Source of the DNA: Misgurnus anguillicaudatus
Lineage: Eukaryota > Chordata > Actinopteri > Cypriniformes > Cobitidae
NCBI RefSeq assembly: GCF_027580225.2
Contig: NC_073351.2
Span: forward strand, 9,342,501 to 9,406,500
Reading direction: 5' to 3'
Length of the DNA: 64,000 nt
Part shown: one piece after another, positions 48,470-60,003 of the stretch
Layout of the letters: each line of letters starts with the position of its first letter
How positions within the stretch are numbered: position 1 is the stretch's first letter
Made by a program: the position numbers and the translations under genes
Notes under the pieces: generated by a model
What the model saw: the letters and a program-made list of their open reading frames with translations, nothing else
Databases searched by the model: none
Told to the model about the DNA's origin: nothing

Positions 48470-49588
48470 CACCCTTAAATAATAGTTTACCTACAACATC
48501 TTTTATTTGTAAAAAGAAGGGCCATGTACTTTCTCCCGTAATGTGGAGGATTCAGACAATGCGATTTTTAAGTAGCCAGCAGGAACCACAGCAGAGGTCA
48601 ACACAGGCCCGAAACGCAGCGGAGCCTAAAGTGACACATAATTGCTTACACAATTCGTACCGAGCATCAGGCACAAAGTGTGTGCATCAGGGGGCTCGCG
48701 CTTCCATTGTACGACGTTATGTGAAGTGGTTGTCCGTCATTGTGTTCCAGAGAGAGTCAGCCATGCGGACAGAGGCTGTCCGGGGAAATAAAAACACCCC
48801 TGGGATGGATGCTTCGTCCTGTCAGTGAAGACAGTCACGGTCAGATAATAATGAAGACATCATGGGGGCCTATAGATAGGAGTCTAAGTCGGCAGAGTCT
48901 TAAAAGTGTTTAGAGATTCTCAGTGCACATGGGAAGAAGTCATTGATTCAGCCCCAGGTTTACCTTATAGAGGCTGGCAGAGCGTTTGAGGATGGAATCC
49001 TAATGCTGCTTTGCCATTCAATTGTGTAGCTCTCTCTCTCTTTCTCTCTCTCTGTTACTTACAGACATTGTGCCTTGATGTTTTGATGGAGATCCTGTTA
49101 AACATTCATGAGAATGCATTATTTGCCTAGTCTTTTTGGTACAAGCGTAGGAGTGAAAATGCATGCACTTTTTTGAAACTATAAATTTGGAGATGTAATA
49201 TTGGATCAGAGAGTGAGGTTTATGGTTCAAATTTGAGACTCAGGCTTACTTCAGTATTCATGGTCTTATGATCATATCACATATCTACATTCCATACAAT
49301 ATAACATATATTTTTATTTTTTATCATGCTATTTCATTTTTTTTCTCATTTATGCTACAGTATCACAAAAATCTAGTTTGGACACAATATCAGAACCGAA
49401 TGTATTTTTTGGCTCAGCCCCAAGAGTGTTATGATATTATCAGAGATGAGTCACTAGACAAGCACAAAAACGACACTCTTGGATTTGTTCCCCAGAGAAT
49501 AGACTCATATCACATGTTTCTCATGATCTTTTACTATAGCAATTGGGGAACTCAGATGCAACTGAATGCTCTTTAAAGAATTAAGTCT
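48470..49588. other. Non-coding sequence with CT microsatellite
   Basis: A CT-rich simple repeat lies at 49027-49054. The 95-codon frame at 48541-48828 and the 102-codon frame at 49268-49576 have no recognisable domain and are not annotated as genes. Confidence 0.35.
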
Positions 49589-49589
49589 T

Positions 49590-49825
49590 TAATTCAAGAA
49601 AAAGTCTAATTCAAAGTAAACTTATTTCAAGATTTATTTTCTTACCCCATTCCCAGATTTTTTTTTGTTTTAAGGACAAATGCACTTAAATTAGATTTTT
49701 TTTGTCTTATTTTTCTTATGTCATTCATTTCGCTCATCAAGAAAATACATCTTGTTTTAAAAATTTGTTTGTACTGAAAACAAGACAAAAGACCAAGTAA
49801 GGAATTCATTTTTTTGCAATGTACC
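49590..49825. repeat. Right half of the CACTGCAAAAA MITE
   Basis: Carries TTTTCTTACCCCATTCCCAG, TCGCTCATCAAGAAAATACA, TACTGAAAACAAGACAAAAG and TTTTTTTGCAATGTA, the order seen in the right half of 34085-34528, with a degenerate left half. Confidence 0.7.
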
Positions 49826-50214
49826 CATCCATTCCTTTACATTGTAGTGAAAATGGGGGTGGGGGGTGCGTTTTAGGGTTCTGGAAATTTCCCTTATTTT
49901 CAAATTCCACAGCTATGTTGTTTTAATGCTGCTTTTAATACAGCAAATACATACTTGCATCTCTACACTGGCTGGGCCGTGCAGAGACCTTTTGGAGGGG
50001 CAGGTGCTCAAAGTATAAAAAGTGCACATTCCTCACTATAATATCAGAACTGCATACAGTCGACACAAACACACACGCACACAATTGAAACAAATAATAA
50101 AGCCAAACAGAATAGGAAATACCATTTTAGGTCTAATACTTTCCTTTATTTTCCTTGCAAATAGAGTGAGACAGAAAAATCTATGTAGACATAGTTTAAA
50201 TCTATATGTCTATA

Positions 50215-50272
50215 CTTATGCGTTTGGCAGACGCTTTTATCAAAAGCGACTTACAGTGCAATTCAATGTATA

Positions 50273-50309
<37 letters not shown>

Positions 50310-50310
50310 A
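50215..50310 (-). repeat. SINE 3' tail (minus) and GT microsatellite
   Basis: TATGCGTTTGGCAGACGCTT then TTATCAAAAGCGACTTACAG is the inverse of the common SINE tail. Immediately after, 50278-50308 is an uninterrupted GT run of about 15 units. Confidence 0.75.
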
Positions 50311-50596
50311 AAAGTACGCAGTTCTGATATTATATATTGCATTGTGACAGTAAGATATTATTAAATTCACATGCTTGTGTTTTTCTGTCTATTCTATTCT
50401 AATTCTGTTCTAAATTTATTCTTTTTCATTATTTAAATAATAATAAATTCAGAGAGTTATACAATCTGTATGAGCCTGTTTACCAGTGATGTGAATTATA
50501 GTGATTTGAATTATGAATAGTCAAATAACAAAGACCAGACCACTCAAAGCCTGTGAATCTGTTCTGCCCCAAACAAAAGTGAGTGAACATCTACAC

Positions 50597-52544
50597 CAGG
50601 GGTCTCCAACAGGTCGCTCGCGAGCTACTGGTAGCTTGTGTCTTAATTGCAGGTAGCTCGCTCGTGGGTTTGTTTATTTATTTATTTATTTTCTGTGGTT
50701 ATGGCGCATTTGGATGTCTGTTGAGTGTTACAAGCGCCTGTGGTACTAAAAACTGAGTGCGTGTTTGACATCGTGTTGTAGACCGGTGTTGTGTCGAAGT
50801 CTGTTCCCCCTATGTTCCCCCTATTTTTCCCCTTCAGTGTAGTGTTTTTATGGCGTTTTTATCACGTTATAGGTTTTAATATTTATATATTTAAGGTTTT
50901 AATGGCTACTGAGATGTATATGTGTGCATTTCTGTAATGTATCTGTTCTTAATGGTAAGTCAATTATTTTTACAGTATGAATCATATTATATGTATAATA
51001 TTTATTTAATTATGTATGCAAACATTACATTTTTAAAACAACCAGTTAAGGAAAAAAAATTAAAAGACAGGCTATATTTTAAAAGAAATACCCTAATAGA
51101 AAACTGTCAAAGTATGAAATATTTAATAAATTGTATTATAAAATACATGATATTATGCCTTTTTAGTATAACCAATTCAAATCTTTAATCTTTCTAAATG
51201 TAACGTGATGAAAACGCTATAAAAGCACGACTACACTAAAGGGAAACATAGGGGGAACTGAGTTCGACACAACACCGGCATATCATATGACATCAGTAAT
51301 TTAACATGTATGATCCAAAAACAAACAAATAAGTCCGCGCCGTGGAAACCGGCCGATGCGCGCGACGCTTTGAAGCCGAACACACCTCGAGTCGAGGCAC
51401 TAAGGATGCCGTGATTTTCGGATTCACTTTTGGTAAAACGAAAATACAGTCGTCGTCCCAAGTTCAATGGGTTATCATCTCATATTTAAACATCAAATGT
51501 CAAGAAATACCAGAGAGCCATACGAGCATTACATCTTGACTGAGAACAGGTAGGGAGGATGACATGACACAGCTAACGTTAATCGCTAAAATTATAGCAA
51601 AAGACTTACAGCTGCTTAATATTATGAAGCTTGTGCTTTGACTGGACGTGTCTAAAAGCATGCTGATAATGCGAATCCACAACAGGAGTTAAACTTTCTC
51701 TTCAGTACATAACTTAGTTTTAAGTTTTGCATTTTGTGCACATGCATGTTGTTTAATACATTTATGTTGTATTATGGCTTAATATTATGTAGAGTGCGTC
51801 ATACAGTATATAAAGCGCATCAGTTTGTGTTTATTAACCCTTTAGTTTCACTTCATCATGCAGCTTTTCCTGTTAGAGGTTTTTGTTAAAAAAAACATCT
51901 ATTTCATTAATAATCTAATATGTGTTAATTTTTCTGTCATAGTTTCTTCAAAATTAAGTTTTATTTTCATTCATTTCACAATGACGCTCTTTTCATTGCC
52001 TCGTTAATCGAGTTAATCGAGTACTCGTTTTCAGACCTATGGATTAATCGAAACGAAAAAATGACATACATGCACATCCCTATATGAATCCAAAAGCAGT
52101 AAATACTCTATGTATGTTTGGATCATCTTTCTAAATCTGATCTTTAATAAATTATTATTTTTTTCAAATTCAAAATGTGTTTTTTGGAAGAATCCTACCC
52201 ATATCTAAGAGGTGATAAAAAGTATAAATAAAGACAACAGGAAAGTTTTTTTGTTGTTGTTGTTTAAAAGGATATGTTCTTTCATTTGATGTATTGTATG
52301 TTTATGTTTAAAGAAAAGCATTTTCTGGAATGTATTAAAATTTTGTAAAATAAAAAATAAAAAAAATGCTTGCACTGGCTGGCAACTTTTTTTTTAAATG
52401 CTGGCGGGGTAAGAGTTCAAATCACAGTGAGTTAATAGACAGGTGTCTATTAACTCACTAAGGTATTATGTGACACAAGTAGCTCTCGACCACTTTTATT
52501 TTTTAGAAAGAAGCTCTCCAATGAAAAAAGGTTGGAGACCCCTG
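50597..52544. mobile_element. hAT element, 1.95 kb, carrying other repeats
   Basis: The left end CAGGGGTCTCCAACAGGTCG and right end AAAAGGTTGGAGACCCCTG are inverted; subterminal GAGCTACTGGTAGCTTG and AAGTAGCTCTCGACC also correspond. A perfect 8-bp duplication ATCTACAC lies at 50589-50596 and 52545-52552. The inside holds a fold-back at 50783-51285, a piece ending GCACATCCCTA near 52083 and part of the 24-kb host repeat. No transposase frame. Confidence 0.86.
50783..51285. mobile_element. Fold-back ACCGGTGTTGTGTCGAA inside the hAT element
   Basis: Left ACCGGTGTTGTGTCGAAGTC, GTTCCCCCTATGTTCCCC and GGCGTTTTTATCACGTTATA pair with right TAACGTGATGAAAACGCTAT, AACATAGGGGGAAC and TTCGACACAACACCGG. 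Arms of about 100 bp surround an AT-rich spacer whose 88-codon frame is noise. Confidence 0.65.
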
Positions 52545-52630
52545 ATCTACACATAATTTTTTATATTTATATGTTGTGTGTAGAGCTGCTGTTATAACGT
52601 TTCTTGCATCTAACATTCTAGAGAGGTTAA

Positions 52631-53427
52631 AGGACAAGTTTGGTATTTTACACTTAAAGCCCTGTTTTCAGATTGTTTATGATGAAATAGAACGGTTTTG
52701 ACTGAAATTTGGACATATGATGCTGGCCCGGGAATTTTCGGTTTCTTTGGTATCACTCCCCCCCCCACCCTCACAATGGCTGCATAGGTGCACTTGAACA
52801 ATCCTTCCTAAAATGCATTAAATTTTCGTTTACAAAGACGTGAAACTTATCGAGTGGTCAGGGGTGTTCACTGATATGCTCACACAAAAATCGCTGCAAA
52901 AGATGCTTTCCAACAGGTGTTTTAGCATTCGTTGTAAACTTGTGGACCTATTTTTCCAAACGCCTCACACCTGTATATTCTTTCATTGAGAGCTTGAATA
53001 ATAGACACTCCAGCCCAGTTGGTGGCGATAATCCAACTTTGCCAATTGCAAGAATACAAACAAAGTTCCCGGCGGCGGAGTAATACTGTACCTCACAGCA
53101 CATCTAATACAAGTTAATGGAGTTGGACAAAAACTACGATAAAACCTGTTGGAAAGCATCTTTTGCGGCGATTTTTGTGTGAGCATATCAGTGAACACCC
53201 CTGACCACTCGATGAGTTTCACGTCTTTGTAAACGAAAGTTTAATGCATTTTAGGAAGGATTGTTCCAGTGCACCATTAAACCCATTGTAAAGGTGGAAG
53301 GTGATACAAGAAACACCCGAAAATTCTCAGGCCAGCATAATATGTCCAAATTTCAGTCAAAACCGTTCTACTTCATCACAAACAATCTGAAAACAGGGCT
53401 TCAAGTGTAAAACACCGAACTTGTCCT
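52631..53427. mobile_element. TTAA-target fold-back element AGGACAAGTT
   Basis: TTAA at 52627-52630 and 53428-53431. Arms of about 290 bp pair almost throughout: CCTGTTTTCAGATTGTTTAT type, CGTTTACAAAGACGTGAAAC with GTTTCACGTCTTTGTAAACG, and TCGAGTGGTCAGGGGTGTTC with GAACACCCCTGACCACTCGA. The spacer is about 220 bp. Frames on either strand are arm shadows. Confidence 0.85.
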
Positions 53428-53718
53428 TTAAAGCAATATAAACAGAAGCTGTGCATGCTCTCTTCACGTTGTTCTTGTTAAATAATAATAAGTAACGTTA
53501 ACAAGCACACTGATTCAGTCAATGCCAACTCGAGGGGATCCTCCCTGTACTGTGCACTGTGTTGTAGTAAGCGCGAGTGAGCGCAGGGTCGTCCCGGAAG
53601 AGATTGTCCGGTGAAAGGTCAATAGGTCATTATGTGACTCATTTTATTTACGGCTAAATTATTTTTCATTAGTTTTACTAATAGTTAGATTTGGCAGGCC
53701 TTCACAAAAGGGCATTTA

Positions 53719-54345
53719 AGAGCACTTAGGTCGGCTGATCATTCACTCTTGACCGTTCCCAGAATTAGGCAAAAAAGCAGGGGATCAAGCTTTTGCGGTG
53801 GCAGCCCCAAAACTATGTAATAGTTTGCCACTAATTGTTAGGCAGGCACAAACACTTTCCATTTTTAAATCTAATCTTAAAACCTATTTTTATAGTCTGG
53901 CATTTAACTCCGTTTGAGAGCTGTTCTTTTATGTTTCCTATGTTTTGTGATTATTGTATTGTTGTTTTTGCTTCTATGTTGTTGTATTCTCTTTTTTGTT
54001 ATTCTTACCCTACTGAAAAATCCAGCTAAGACCAGCCTAAGCTTGTTTTAGCTGATCACCCAGCTGGGTTTAAGCTGGTTTTGCTGGTGTAGCAAGTTGG
54101 TATAGCTATGTTCTGGTCTAGCTGGACTTAGCTTGTCAGGCTGGAAGACCAGCTGGCCCACCAGCATGACCAGCTTTGTCAGGCTGGGAGGACCAGTGTA
54201 AACCACCTTAAACCAGCTAAAACCTGCTACCAGCTTATTCTGGTCTTAGCTGGATTTTTCAGTAGGGTATGTTTTAATATTGTCTGTACAGAACTTTGAT
54301 AGACAGTTGCTGTTTTTTAAAAAAAGTGCTATATAAATAAAACTT
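53719..54345 (+). pseudogene. LINE ORF2 3' end and 3' UTR, plus strand, with insertion
   Basis: Reads RALRSADHSLLTVPRIRQKS, then after a 1-nt frame break GDQAFAVAAPKLCNSLPLIV and RQAQTLSIFKSNLKTYFYSL. This is the same C-terminal region as the LINE at 39.8 kb. The 3' UTR continues past the inserted AGCTGGTC element to AAGTGCTATATAAATAAAAC, a typical tail of fish LINEs. 5'-truncated. Confidence 0.8.
54008..54267. mobile_element. AGCTGGTC palindromic element, intact single copy
   Basis: 260 bp beginning CCCTACTGAAAAATCCAGCT and ending AGCTGGATTTTTCAGTAGGG, exact inverted ends, with TA at 54006-54007 and 54268-54269. Inserted in the LINE 3' UTR. It defines the ends of the family that is tandemly amplified at 8.95-10.04 kb. 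Confidence 0.85.
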
Positions 54346-54349
54346 AATT

Positions 54350-55250
54350 AGGTTGAATGTGAGAAATTGGACCTGAATACCTGAATACAACCTGATTGTA
54401 GCAGCCACATGCATCACAGCGCCCCTTAATGTGTGGTTCAGTTTCTCTTTTACATTCCAACTTTCATCATTTGCAATGTTTCTAGTTTTATCTTTAGTGA
54501 TTTTTTGTGATTTTACAGACTCACAATGTCTTTTCTGTTTACTAAGTGGAGGTTTTTGCAGAAAAAGCTTGCATGCACTTTTGGAGAAAAACATTCAATG
54601 AAATGACAAAGGCCGGGGTATACCTTTTTCCCAGCAGCTTTCCGAGTATACTCCCAGCGGCTACACACAGATGGCTGCGTGGACATGTATACGCAATACA
54701 AATGATTTCTTATTCAAATGATTACTCTACCAGGCCATCAGGGCAGCACTGACAGTACATTTACAGTACATTTAAAAAAATTGATAGATGAAGAAAAGTA
54801 GCGGATCCACCACTGCAAATAAAGTTTAGAACAAACAACAAGAAAACAAAGAACAAAAATCTAATATTATGGTGACAAAAATGCTCCACAGCTTTCTGTT
54901 TTTGGAAGAACTGAAAATAAATGAAAAAAAGACGATGGTGTGTGTGCAAATCCTGCCTTTTGCCTATGTGTAATTGTTTGTATGTAGTGTAATGTCTCAA
55001 CATTTTCACGCGCATTCTTTGTCGTAAACAGGCGGTCCGCGCAGTCTCAAATTTTGTCATGCGGACCGCGCACATACCCCTAGTATATTTTCGGTTTAAA
55101 GTGACATTTGTGAAAATAAGGCAATTCAAGTATACTGACTAATAACCTTTTCATTGCATAAACATAAGAGCCTAATAAAAAATATTAATTTACAAGAAAA
55201 CATGTCAGATGCACTTAAATGGCTTTGCATCTGAATCCCTCAATTGTTTA
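54350..55250. other. Non-coding sequence without recognised elements
   Basis: No exon, SINE or inverted-repeat element recognised. The 122-codon minus frame at 54761-55129 is unsupported. Confidence 0.35.
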
Positions 55251-55255
55251 TAATG

Positions 55256-55421
55256 CACTGTACAAGGTAAAAGTTGGGTCAACTTAAAAAAATACTTTAA
55301 TTGGTAACCTAAAAAATAAGTTTATGTATAACAACTTATATGTTTAAAAATTAAAGTTGAAATAATTAATATTATATAAGTATTTTTTAAGTTGATCCAA
55401 CTTTTCACTTTTTACATTGTG
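55256..55421. mobile_element. CACTGTACAAGG palindromic MITE
   Basis: Left GGTAAAAGTTGGGTCAACTT then AAAAAAATACTTT pairs with right AAGTATTTTTTAAGTTGATC then CAACTTTTCACTTTTTACA. 166 bp, AT-rich. The target duplication is not clear. Confidence 0.6.
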
Positions 55422-55424
55422 TTT

Positions 55425-56935
55425 CATTTAAATGTATAGAATTTCATCAGACAGGGTTACTTGATACTTGAATGGAATAACTGAGAACTACTTTGAGTTA
55501 TGAAACAAAAACTACATTTTGAAAGCCCAATATTTCTCATGTGCTTTAAAAGCACTGTTTCAGTAAGTAGCTTATAACAAATCCATCAAATGCAACACAC
55601 ACAGGTTATGCTTAACAGCAGGCAACAGAATCCTCTAGAATTCTCCAATGGACCAATTGAGCTCTAAATTTATTTTCAAAACAAACCAGAATATCATTAA
55701 ACAGAAAAGTGAAAAGTTATTTATGACATCAGCAATAGAAATGGCACCCAAACCACAAAGAGCTTTTCTGTGTTCCTTTAATGTGAAGATATTTTACGTC
55801 TCCCGGTCCAGCTCCTGTTAACAATAATCCTGTCATCTGCCGAATTCAGTGATAAAGTCTAAGTTTTACATGTCTGCTTATAATTTGGATGGTTTGGAGG
55901 CTGAGTTATAACTGTGTCACATATGGTACCACAGTGCACGCTCTCACCCCCTGCTGGGCATCAGTTTAACTGCACCGGATTTACGAGAAGCCCTTGGCAT
56001 GAGAGCGAATCGGTTACCCTGTTGACTTTCCTTCCCAACATTGACTGTTTCTGACACAAACTGGAGTAAAAGTTAGCAACAGCTGCGGTCTTCATACCAA
56101 CAATCCAATAGTGTAACACCCGCGAGCAGCTGTTTAGTTGAGTTTACATGTGTAAATGTGCCTTTGCTGGAACATATTATGTATGATTGTTTTTGTTGGC
56201 ATTTTGGGACAAATATTAAGGCATGAATTACAGCCTTCTCATGCAGCACATGAAAAGTCAGGCCTACATGCTAAAAATAATAATAATTCTTAAACAAAAC
56301 GATTCTTTCAGCAGCTCTTATATAATATTTAAATGGCTGGTTGACTGTGTTACTAAAACAACCCTGTAGGTTACTAAGGTCAAGTTCCCAATCTATCAGG
56401 GAACTAATGATATCCGCCCGTGGAGTGCACAGTACTATATCCTTTGATTTTTTGCCGTGTTTTTTTGGTCCGGGCTTGCATTGAAATATAAAGGGAATTT
56501 TAAACCCATTTCAGCCCTGATGCAAGGATTACAGAAGAAGCCTCTTTATCTTTTCACCTTTACAGCAACAACTCAGAGTCACACATATATTTACTATCTC
56601 AAAGATTTTGAGAATGTAGCCTTTGTGTGTGCCAGTGTTGTGTTGAAAGTGTTAAATAATAACATTTAAGGATGTTATCATTCATATCTTCACCTGCTTT
56701 AGCACTTGACGTTGTTGGTTTTTTTGTAAGTTTTAACACTAAAGCTGTAAGTGTGAGGTTGGCGTGAATGCAGTTTTTCAAACATATGTGTGCACCAGCC
56801 AATAGTTACAGCATACAGCTGCGTCTAGTAATCACAATAGTGCAATCTGGAGGCAAAAACCCCTACAGAGGCATAAAGTATGATGACATTAAACTCTGGT
56901 TTGGATTAAATAATCAAACCAAAAGTTTGAGAGAA
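55425..56935. other. Non-coding sequence without recognised elements
   Basis: Upstream side of the repeat array. No exon could be recognised, including on the plus strand expected for the nectin-like gene. Confidence 0.35.
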
Positions 56936-56942
56936 GTCTTAT

Positions 56943-58565
56943 TGGGCGTACACACCAAATGCGAATTAAGCTTTTACATTACATACAAAGTCAACAAAAA
57001 GATGCAAATAGACGCAAACTTGTGCTGGACGATGCAAATGAAGCAAATTCGCCAGCGCAAGTTAAAAATATTCAACTCAAGTGAAATATTTTATTTACTC
57101 AAGTTAAATCTGGTGAGTAATTTAAAGCGAGAAACACGATAATTAGCATTTTGTGTGCAAGCAGCATTATGGGGCATACACACCACAAACGCAAATTCAA
57201 CTATTTGCAAAAGTATGCAATGCAAGTCAATGCAAAGACGCAAATAGACGCAAACTCATGCTGGACGATGCGAATTACGTGAATTTGGAGGCGCGATTGC
57301 TACAAAAACACATGCTTTTTGCCTCAACTGCGTATTTGAGAAAGTTGAAAATATTCAACTTAAGCTAAAAATTTGTATGACATGAAGTAAAATCCCACGA
57401 GTAGTCTAGAGCGACGAATGGAATACTTCGTGTTTCGAATAGACATGAACTTGCACTGAACAATGCGAATGACGCAAATTGGATGCCGCGATTGCCACAA
57501 AAACACACATTATTTGCCTCAACAAAAATTCATATGACACGAAGTTAAAGCAACACTATGTGATTTTTTTACCTTTAAATAATGTCTCTAAAATTATTTC
57601 AGTGATAGAACAACTTTTAACTGGACAAATTGTACTGTTGCTGCAACCCGAGCAGCCTCCTAGCTGCTACAAGCACACTCTGAAAGTGACGGTGGAGGGT
57701 AGAGCACACCCCCCACCCCTCCCCCTGCCTGCAGAAGAGTGTCTGATACCAGGCACTGTTGTGCTTTTCAACCACATGGGGGAGCTGTAAGTCATTTTTA
57801 CATGGAAACTACATAGTGTTGCTTTAAATCCCACGAGTAATCTAGAGCCAGGAACGTGATGCTTCGCGTTTGGTGTGTACGCAGCATTATAGGGCATACA
57901 TCCCAAACGCAAATTATTTGTGGGAGTAGATTACTTACAAAGTACATGCAAAGATACAAATAGACATGAACTTGCACTGGGCGATGCAAAGTATGTGAAT
58001 TGGATGGTGCGATTGCCACAAAAACTGTTATTTGCAGCAAAAAAAATGACACGGAGGAAAATCCCACGAGTAATACAAAGCCACACTAAACGCAAATTGA
58101 ACTATTTGTGCAAATAGATTACATACAAAGTTAATGCAAAGACACAAATAGACATGAACTTGAGCTGGATGATGTGAATGACGCGAATTGGATGGCGCGA
58201 TTGCCACAAAAACACACGCTATTCGCCTCAACTGCGTCTTCACCTCAAGCAAAAAATTTGTATGACACAAAGTAAAATCCCATAACTAATCTAGAGCCAG
58301 GAACATGATGCTTCGCATTTGGTGAGTATGGAGCATTATGGGACATACACACAAAATGCAAATTCAAATATTTGTGCGAGTAGATTACATACAGTACAAA
58401 GTCAATGTAAAGACACGAATAGACATGAACTTGCGCTGGACGATGCGATTTATGCTAATTGGATGGTGCGATTGCCACAAAAACACACCCTATTTGCCTC
58501 AACCGTGTCTTTGCGCAAGTTGAAAATATTCAATTCAAGCAAAAAATTTGTATGACACGAAGTTA
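56943..58565. repeat. Degenerate tandem array of a GGGCRTACACACCAAA unit
   Basis: About six partial or complete units start near 56943, 57173, 57430, 57893, 58083 and 58340. Recurring words are AAGACRCAAATAGACATGAA, GCGCTGGACGATGCGA, GGCGCGATTGCCACAAAAAC and AAAATCCCACGAGTA. The parent resembles a fish MITE that ends GCGTTTGGTGTGTACGCAGC. A TTAA element interrupts the array at 57549-57823. The several 60-124-codon frames are repeat translations; the array ends about 200 bp before the nectin-like exon. Confidence 0.75.
57549..57823. mobile_element. TTAA-target element AGCAACACTA, copy 2
   Basis: TTAA at 57545-57548 and 57824-57827; tips AGCAACACTATGTGA and ACATAGTGTTGCT. Inside is a C-rich stretch (CACCCCCCACCCCTCCCCCT). 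Same tips as 35644-35957. Confidence 0.82.
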
Positions 58566-58758
58566 TGCGGTTACCTTGTTTGCCGGTAGGTGCACAAACA
58601 CGAAACTCTGCCTACTGTATGTGTGCCTACCTGGAGCTTCTTGAATATATTTGCTATCTAGAGTCATTGAATGTCTAATACAACTGGGGTGCTTTTGCAA
58701 CGAGAGAGTCAAGTCCTCATTTAGATATTCCTAATCCTTTCCCTCTTTTCTTTGGCAG

Positions 58759-58906
58759 AAAAACCGATGGCGCGAGGTCCACCTGGTGGTATTTTTGGCA
58801 TCTTGGGAATCGTGGTGGTGGCCGGTCTGATTGTAGGAGTGGTGGCCACAATCTGTATGGTGTACAGAAGAGGACAGAAACCCCGTACAGAGACCGACAA
58901 TGACCT
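58759..58906 (+). CDS. Nectin-1-like membrane-spanning exon (internal coding exon)
   Basis: This is an internal exon, not a whole gene. A pyrimidine-rich tract ending TTTGGCAG precedes it and CT|GTAAGT follows. It is 148 nt: 2 nt complete a codon, then 48 full codons, then 2 nt, so the intron phases are 1 and 2. The frame is open throughout. The peptide starts KPMARGPPGG, has a hydrophobic helix at about residues 10-35 (IFGILGIVVVAGLIVGVV is its core), then YRRGQKPRTETDND, a basic stop-transfer and the start of a cytoplasmic tail. From memory, human nectin-1 short isoform has EKP.RG, a helix, and a Y.R.QK..ETD tail at the same place, so the split first codon is probably Glu. Nectins are Ig-superfamily adhesion proteins of the plasma membrane. 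Ig-domain exons and later tail exons were not found in this window. The assignment to nectin-1 rather than another single-pass Ig protein is an inference. Confidence 0.62.
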
Positions 58907-60003
58907 GTAAGTACTTTAGCATCAAACCAGAGCATCCTTGCAAGTCCGAGTTGTTCTAGGCTGCATGTTCCGGTTTTGTGCTGTTCACTTGCTAGGCTTT
59001 TCTGTTAACCTTCATCCCATGTAATGGTCATTTGGGATGTTTAAAGAAGACATTGAACAGGTAATGCTGAGCCTGTCATTTTTATTCAGAACTATACAAG
59101 TGACCCTGCAGATGTGAACGCTCAATATTTAAAAGATCAGTGGCTGTCACTAGGATTTAGCATCCTCTTGGGACTCTGGGTACCTTAATGAACAAATAAC
59201 CTTCAACACGTTGAGGTCACCACACTCAAAATGAGCAGAAAAAAGCATTTATGAATCCATCTCTTATTTTGCGGTTAGTGGATACACTTGATTGCTTAAG
59301 AGCATGTTATCTATTTGTTAAAGAGGCTTCTTGATTGCTATGTAGACCTCATTTGTCCATTTCAGAGTTTTGAGAGACAGGTGTTTCAATCAGGACTGAT
59401 TGCAGGAGACCCGTCAGATTAACACCAGTGCCTGTCAAATCCCAAGTGCGATAGATAAACAAAACACTTCACACTCGCCTGCATTAAACACATCATTTAA
59501 AAAAATGTAAGGATGGGAATTTTGAAAGGCTGAGAATTTTGGCCCTAGTGCTGTGCCAGTATTTCTGTTTGACAGAGTTATTAAATAAGATACTATCTTA
59601 CTAGATTTTAATATTTTAATAATGAATAATAACTCACAATTAAGACTGTTTTATCAGACGCAGGTGCATAGGTACGGTTACCTGGCTGGCCTTAAGTTAA
59701 AACTTCCGATCTGTGTTTGTTTAACGTCTGGCTTGTGACTAAACTTACCTCTGGAACAAATCCATTGTTGAAAATTGTTGTAATGGATCACCACTGTACG
59801 AAGAGGTTTGACAGCCAGGCAAGAACACACGTAGCTGACATTACATATATTAATTTTATACAGTAGCATTAGCTTAATAAATGCAATTAGACAAAAATTC
59901 ACAATGTTATGAAATTAACATTGTAGATATATTAAAAATTAGTTATGCAGCAATAGTTTAAAAACATCCAATAGTCAATATTCAGAATTTGGTTAATCCA
60001 AGT
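58907..60003. other. Intron 3' of the nectin-like exon
   Basis: Begins with the GTAAGT donor. About 1.1 kb of AT-rich sequence without recognisable repeats or a further exon before the solo LTR. The open frames on the minus strand opposite the exon are antisense shadows. Confidence 0.4.

Noticed and set aside
51342..51539. 65-codon frame in a GC-richer patch, considered as a captured zinc-finger or transposase exon
   Set aside because: No Cys/His ligand pattern or DDE/hAT dimerisation motif could be seen.
56768..58555. Series of 60-124-codon frames with similar peptides
   Set aside because: They are translations of the tandem repeat units; frames shift between units and no unit is conserved as protein.
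56943..58565. Regularly repeated units suggesting a CRISPR-like array
   Set aside because: Units are about 190-350 bp, diverged, without short identical repeats and unique spacers, and the genome is vertebrate.
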